Shown here: positions 57,993 through 64,000 of the stretch, one piece after another
How positions within the stretch are numbered: the first letter of the stretch is position 1
Layout: each line of letters opens with the position of its first letter
NCBI GenBank assembly: GCA_020846875.1
Contig: JADLDB010000113.1
Span: 62,001 to 126,000, forward strand
Direction of reading: 5' to 3'
From: Myxococcales bacterium
GTDB taxonomy: Bacteria; Myxococcota; Myxococcia; Myxococcales; Myxococcaceae
DNA length: 64,000 nt
Program-made: the position numbers and the translations under genes
Notes under the pieces: generated by a model
What the model saw: the letters and a program-made list of their open reading frames with translations, nothing else
What the model was told of the DNA's origin: nothing
The model's database searches: none

Positions 57993-59121
57993 GCGGGGAC
58001 TCACCGGCGACTTCTCGACGATGCCCTTGAAGGACCTCGTCGTCTACCTCGCCAACCGTATGGCCACCGGGACCCTCACCCTCGAGCACGGCACCATCAT
58101 CAAGCAGGCCGTCCTCGACGAGGGCCAGGTGGTCAACGCGTCGTCCAACGTGCCGCGCGAGTTCCTCGGCCAGTTCCTGATCAACTTGGGCCACATCAAC
58201 GAGGAGCAGTTCCAGCGCGCCTGGGCCACCCAGCAGGAGACGAAGGTCTTCCTCGGCCGGATCCTCCTGATGATCGGCCTCATCACCGAGGAGAACCTCA
58301 CCGCCGTCCTCCAGCTCAAGTTCCGCGAGACGCTGCTGGAGGCCTTCGACTGGAAGGACGGCACCTTCGCCTTCGAGGCCGGCGTCACCCCCAACCTGCC
58401 CGATGGAGCGCAGGTGCGGCTGCCGCTCGTCGACGTCCACAAGGAAGCAGACTTCCGGGTGCGCGCCTGGCAGCACTTCCGGCGGGCCTTCCCCCGCGGT
58501 AGCTGCACGGTGACCTTGAAGCGCGAGAACCTGGCAGAGCCCCCCCGCCCCGGCAGCATGGACGAGAAGGTGCTGCACTTCATCGAGGACGGGATGACGC
58601 TCGAAGAAATCGGCCTGCGCACCCACGCCACCGACTTCTTCCTCTACAACCGGCTCTACGCGCTGTACCGCCTCGGGGCGTTGATCGTCCACGACGGGGC
58701 GGAGGACTTCGAGATCGACGTCGAACTGGGCCTGGGCGACAACCCCACCCCCGAGCAGCTCCTCGAGCACGCCCGGAAGTTCTACGAGCAGGGGAACCTG
58801 CGCGACGCGTGGGCGCTGAGCCGCCGCGCCAACCAGCTCACCCCCAGCCTCGACGCCGCGCTGCTCCAGCGCCAGGTGGAGGTGGCCTGGCTGCCGAAGC
58901 TCAAGGCCAGCCTGATCGCCTCGGGGAAGAAGCCGGCCATCGCCTTGAGCGCCGGCGAGCTGGCCAGGCTGCCCCTGTCCGCGTCCGAGCGGTACCTGAT
59001 CTCCCGCGTCGACGGCCGCCGCACGGTGGAGAACATCATCCGCGTGGCGCCCCTGAGCGAGCTCGAGGCCCTGGCCTTCGTCGACCGCTTCGTCGCGCAG
59101 AAGTGGGTGTCGTTGCCGTGA
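57991..59121 (+). CDS. DUF4388 domain protein
   Basis: A 376-residue cytoplasmic protein. The N-terminal DUF4388 (PATAN-like) module reads LTGDFSTMPLKDLVVYLANRMATGTLTLEHG...IKQAVLDEGQVVNASSN, and is followed by a related helical repeat (EFLGQFLINLGHINEEQFQRAW..ETKVFLGRILLMIGLITEENL). A middle region and a C-terminal winged-helix-like part (ERYLISRVDGRRTVENIIRVAPLSELEALAFVDRFV) complete it. Such proteins are abundant in myxobacteria and often act with response regulators and kinases; a signalling adaptor role is inferred. No Shine-Dalgarno is present before ATG 57991. It overlaps the next gene by GTGA. Confidence 0.82.
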   Translation: MRGLTGDFSTMPLKDLVVYLANRMATGTLTLEHGTIIKQAVLDEGQVVNASSNVPREFLGQFLINLGHINEEQFQRAWATQQETKVFLGRILLMIGLITEENLTAVLQLKFRETLLEAFDWKDGTFAFEAGVTPNLPDGAQVRLPLVDVHKEADFRVRAWQHFRRAFPRGSCTVTLKRENLAEPPRPGSMDEKVLHFIEDGMTLEEIGLRTHATDFFLYNRLYALYRLGALIVHDGAEDFEIDVELGLGDNPTPEQLLEHARKFYEQGNLRDAWALSRRANQLTPSLDAALLQRQVEVAWLPKLKASLIASGKKPAIALSAGELARLPLSASERYLISRVDGRRTVENIIRVAPLSELEALAFVDRFVAQKWVSLP

Positions 59122-59801
59122 CCCGCCGGGTCGATCAGCTCCTCTCCAGCCTGGGCTATTGCTCCCGCAAGGAAGCGCGGGCCCTGTGCGAGGCAGGCCG
59201 CGTCACCGTGGACGGCGTGGCGTTGGACGACGTGTCCGCGCGGGTAGTGCCCACGAAGGTGCTGCTGGACGGCGCGCCGCTCGACTTCCCCGACGGCCTC
59301 TTCGTGATGATGCACAAGCCCACCGGCCTGGTGTGCAGCCACGACAGCCGTGACGGCGCGCGCATCTACGACGTGCTGCCCGAGCCGTGGCTGCGCAGAG
59401 ACCCTCGAGTCAACACCATCGGCCGGCTGGACAAGGACACCAGCGGCCTCATCCTGCTCACCGACGTGGGCGCCCTGGTGCAGCGCTTCACCTCGCCGAA
59501 GCACCGCGTGGACAAGGTGTACGAGGCGACGTTGGACGGCACGCCGGATCCGCAGGTGATCGCCGCCTTCGCGAAGGGCGTCGCGCTCGACGGTGAGGAA
59601 GGCGTGACGCTGCCCGCGAGGCTGGAGGTGCTGGGCGAGCGCCTGGCCCAGGTGACGGTGCGCGAAGGCAAGTACCACCAGGTGCGCCGCATGTTCGCCG
59701 CCTGTGGGCTGCACGTCGCTGCGCTCAAGCGCACGCGCTTCGGCGACTACTCGCTCGAAGAGTTGCCCGAGGGCGAATGGCGCCCGCTGCCGGTGCCCTG
59801 A
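59118..59801 (+). CDS. rsuA: RsuA-type 16S rRNA pseudouridine synthase
   Basis: A 227-residue enzyme of the RsuA/RluB/E/F family. An N-terminal S4 RNA-binding domain (RVDQLLSSLGYCSRKEARALCEAGRVTVDG) precedes the catalytic domain with GRLDKDTSGLILLT (Asp105), MHKPTGLVCS, and the C-terminal EGKYHQVRRMFAACG. The length and single S4 domain fit RsuA (U516 of 16S rRNA) best; RluE-like is an alternative. The GTG start overlaps the DUF4388 stop (GTGA). Confidence 0.88.
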   Translation: MTRRVDQLLSSLGYCSRKEARALCEAGRVTVDGVALDDVSARVVPTKVLLDGAPLDFPDGLFVMMHKPTGLVCSHDSRDGARIYDVLPEPWLRRDPRVNTIGRLDKDTSGLILLTDVGALVQRFTSPKHRVDKVYEATLDGTPDPQVIAAFAKGVALDGEEGVTLPARLEVLGERLAQVTVREGKYHQVRRMFAACGLHVAALKRTRFGDYSLEELPEGEWRPLPVP

Positions 59802-59922
59802 CGCGCCCGTTGGCTCCCTGGCCTGCGCAGCGCCTGCGCCCGGGCCCGGCGGACGCCCGTGACAGGACGGGTGGCGTCGCGGGCATGGCCGGTGCAGTCT
59901 TCCGGAAGACCCAGGGGGAGAC

Positions 59923-61416
59923 ATGGCTGCGATCATTCCGCGGTGGGAGTGGCGGTGGTTCGGCGACCGGTTCGGCCCGGCGGAGGCGCGCCTCGCCGCG
60001 CTGGAGGCCAGCGAGGTGCACGAGAGCGACGAGCTGTACCTGCTGTCGGGCGCGGGCGACGACGTGAAGGTCCGCGACGCGCTGATGGACATCAAGGTGC
60101 TCGAGGAGACCGACGCCGACGGCCTGGAGCGATGGACGCCGGTGATGAAGGCCGGCTTCCCGCTCCCCGCCGCCGAGGTGGCGAAGGTGTTCGCGTCCTT
60201 GAAGCTGACCGCCCCGGCGCTCGCGCGCGACGCCTACACCCTGGAGCAGTTCACCGACGAGCTCGCGCTGCCCACCGGGAAGATCCGCGCGGTGAAGGTG
60301 CACAAGCGGCGCGTCCGCTACACAGTCGACGGCTGCATGGCCGAGCTGTCCGAGGTGGCGGCCAACGGCAAGCCGACGCGCACGCTGGCCGTGGAGGCGA
60401 CCGACGCCGCCGCGGTGATCAGCGCCGTCCGGAAGCTGGGCCTCTGGGGCTACGTCAACACCAGCTACCCGCGCGGACTTGCGGCGTTGATAGACGGCGC
60501 GCCGCTCAAGGTGGCGGTGATCGACGCGGGCACCAACTCCATCAAGTTCCACGTGGGCGAGCGGGACGCGGGCGGGCGCTGGGGCACCGTGGCCGATCGC
60601 GCCGAGCTGACGCGCCTGGGGGAAGGCCTGAACGACACGCAGCAGATCTCCGGCGCCGCGCTGGAGCGGACCGTGGAGGCGCTGTCCGGCATGGTGGCCG
60701 AGGCCCGGCAGCACGGCGTGGGCGCCATCGTCGCGGTGGGCACCGCGGGCTTGAGGATCGCAACGAATCGGGAAGAGGTGTTGCGCACCATTCGGGAGCG
60801 CGCCGGCGTGGCGATCGAGGTCATCTCGGGCGAGGAGGAGGGGCGCCTGGCCTACGTGGCGGCCCGCGCGGGCCTGGGCCTGGACGGCGGCGGGGTGGTC
60901 GTCTTCGACACCGGCGGGGGCAGCTCGCAGTTCACCTTCGGGCGCGGCAATGAGGTCGACGAGCGCTTCAGCGTGGAGGTGGGCGCGGTGCGCTTCACCG
61001 AGCGCTTCCGCCTCGACGGGGTGGTGGATCCCCCGACGCTCAAGGAAGCGCTGGCCGCGATCGCCAGGGATCTTCAGCACCTCGACGGCCGCAAGAGCCC
61101 CGACGCGCTGGTGGCGATGGGCGGCGCGGTGACGAACATCACCGCGGTGAAGCACGGCCTGGCGAAGTACGATCCCGCCGTGGTGCAGGGCACGGTGCTG
61201 GACCGGGCGGAGCTCGACCGGCAGATCGAGCTCTATCGCACGAAGGACGCGGCCGCGCGGCGCTCCATCGTCGGGCTGCAGCCGAAGCGGGCCGAGGTGA
61301 TCCTTGCCGGAGCCTGCATCGTCAAGACGGTGATGGAGAAGCTGGGCAAGCAGTCACTGACGGTCAGCGATCGCGGCCTGCGCCACGGCGTGCGGGCCGA
61401 GCGGTTCGGCGGCTGA
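59923..61416 (+). CDS. Fusion of CYTH-like domain and Ppx/GppA phosphatase domain
   Basis: A 497-residue protein. Residues 195-497 are an exopolyphosphatase/guanosine-pentaphosphatase domain: VAVIDAGTNSIKFHVGE, VGTAGLRIATNREE, ISGEEEGRLAYVAA and VVFDTGGGSSQF, all ASKHA signatures. Residues 1-190 read as a triphosphate-tunnel (CYTH)-like domain with alternating charged strands (EWRWFGDRF, VKVRDALMDIKVLEE, ERWTPVMKAG, VHKRRVRYTVDGCMAELSEV), though the canonical ExExK start is not intact. CYTH domains bind or cut polyphosphate, so the fusion suggests polyphosphate binding coupled to hydrolysis. GGGGAGAC precedes the ATG. A 56-aa gene follows after 22 bp. Confidence 0.8.
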   Translation: MAAIIPRWEWRWFGDRFGPAEARLAALEASEVHESDELYLLSGAGDDVKVRDALMDIKVLEETDADGLERWTPVMKAGFPLPAAEVAKVFASLKLTAPALARDAYTLEQFTDELALPTGKIRAVKVHKRRVRYTVDGCMAELSEVAANGKPTRTLAVEATDAAAVISAVRKLGLWGYVNTSYPRGLAALIDGAPLKVAVIDAGTNSIKFHVGERDAGGRWGTVADRAELTRLGEGLNDTQQISGAALERTVEALSGMVAEARQHGVGAIVAVGTAGLRIATNREEVLRTIRERAGVAIEVISGEEEGRLAYVAARAGLGLDGGGVVVFDTGGGSSQFTFGRGNEVDERFSVEVGAVRFTERFRLDGVVDPPTLKEALAAIARDLQHLDGRKSPDALVAMGGAVTNITAVKHGLAKYDPAVVQGTVLDRAELDRQIELYRTKDAAARRSIVGLQPKRAEVILAGACIVKTVMEKLGKQSLTVSDRGLRHGVRAERFGG

Positions 61417-61438
61417 ACCTCAACGAAGGGAATTCCAC

Positions 61439-61609
61439 ATGGCGGCGACCCCGAAGGACCGCAATCCTTCGGGCGCACCCGCCCTCACCGACGGCCTGGG
61501 GATCGTGATCGCCGGGGGCCAGAAGACGAAGACGAAAGCGGCCATGGAGTACTTCACCAGCGAGATCAAGGCCGGCCGGACGAGCGAGGCGAGCCGCAAA
61601 CTGCACTGA
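61439..61609 (+). CDS. Small basic protein, 56 aa
   Basis: ATG 61439 follows GAAGGG at good spacing, 22 bp after the PPX-type gene. The sequence starts MAATPKDRNPSGAPALTDGLG and contains a Lys/Thr-rich centre (GGQKTKTKAAMEYFTSEIKAG) with a likely helix at about 33-45. No signal or membrane segment. Unrecognised; the coding call rests on the ribosome site, codon pattern and position. Confidence 0.55.
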   Translation: MAATPKDRNPSGAPALTDGLGIVIAGGQKTKTKAAMEYFTSEIKAGRTSEASRKLH

Positions 61610-61687
61610 CTCACGCACGCCATGGACTGAAGGCGACCGGGCCGAGGCGCGGCGGAAAGAAGCCGCCGCCAAACCGGAGGAAGCGCT

Positions 61688-64000
<2,313 letters not shown>

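Overview
The window is about 70% GC, densely coded on both strands, and looks chromosomal. The best fit is a myxobacterium (Myxococcota, probably Cystobacterineae). Support comes from two proteins with MYXO-CTERM-type tails (Cys-Gly-Cys, one hydrophobic helix, Arg cluster), a Ser/Thr kinase of bacterial eukaryotic-like type, a DUF4388 protein, many lipoproteins, MopE-type CNGxDDDCDG motifs, very Gly/Pro-rich linkers and frequent GTG starts with GTGA stop/start overlaps. No rRNA, tRNA, CRISPR array, IS transposase or phage gene was found.

Layout. 1-267: 3' end of a membrane protein. 388-1753: Fur-family regulator plus a DmeF-type metal exporter. 1791-6293: P5C dehydrogenase divergent from two flavoprotein/Fe-S subunits, read here as a proline-to-glutamate unit. 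6300-10633: a three-gene unit with a calpain-like peptidase and a possible clan-CD-like protein that share an N-terminal module. 10790-12021: GNAT plus a small membrane protein. 12195-14054: surface beta-helix protein with an 18-copy 21-bp tandem repeat. 14079-15688: rbfA-rtcB with an unexplained structured leader or RNA. 15771-21359: SOS mutasome imuA-imuB-dnaE2 behind a near-ideal LexA box, each gene carrying a palindromic element inside its reading frame. 21635-29455: membrane proteins, a TIGR02996-type protein, a YhhN-type protein, heme A synthase and a metzincin lipoprotein. 29638-31508: CpoB-like lipoprotein followed by a UshA-like protein with an in-frame UGA at a conserved Cys position and a bacterial-SECIS-like hairpin. 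31595-39842: M36 peptidase, vWA lipoprotein, small lipoprotein, hemW. 39847-49864: coiled-coil protein, M16 peptidase, TPP enzyme, TetR, ankyrin protein, MopE-like lipoprotein. 49915-55751: kinase-cNMP fusion, MsbA-like ABC exporter and lpxB, the last two separated by a 1.25-kb segment flanked by 122-bp direct repeats. 55782-64000: lipoprotein, aminotransferase, glutaredoxin-like protein, DUF4388 protein, RsuA-type pseudouridine synthase, CYTH-like/PPX fusion, a 56-aa protein, and pyruvate phosphate dikinase running off the end.

The strongest unusual signals are the candidate selenoprotein at 29638-30726; the rbfA-rtcB pair with its multi-stem element (possible RNA or ribosome repair locus); the palindromes inserted in frame in all three mutasome genes; and the duplication-flanked insertion that separates msbA-like and lpxB. 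All functional statements come from motif reading without database searches.
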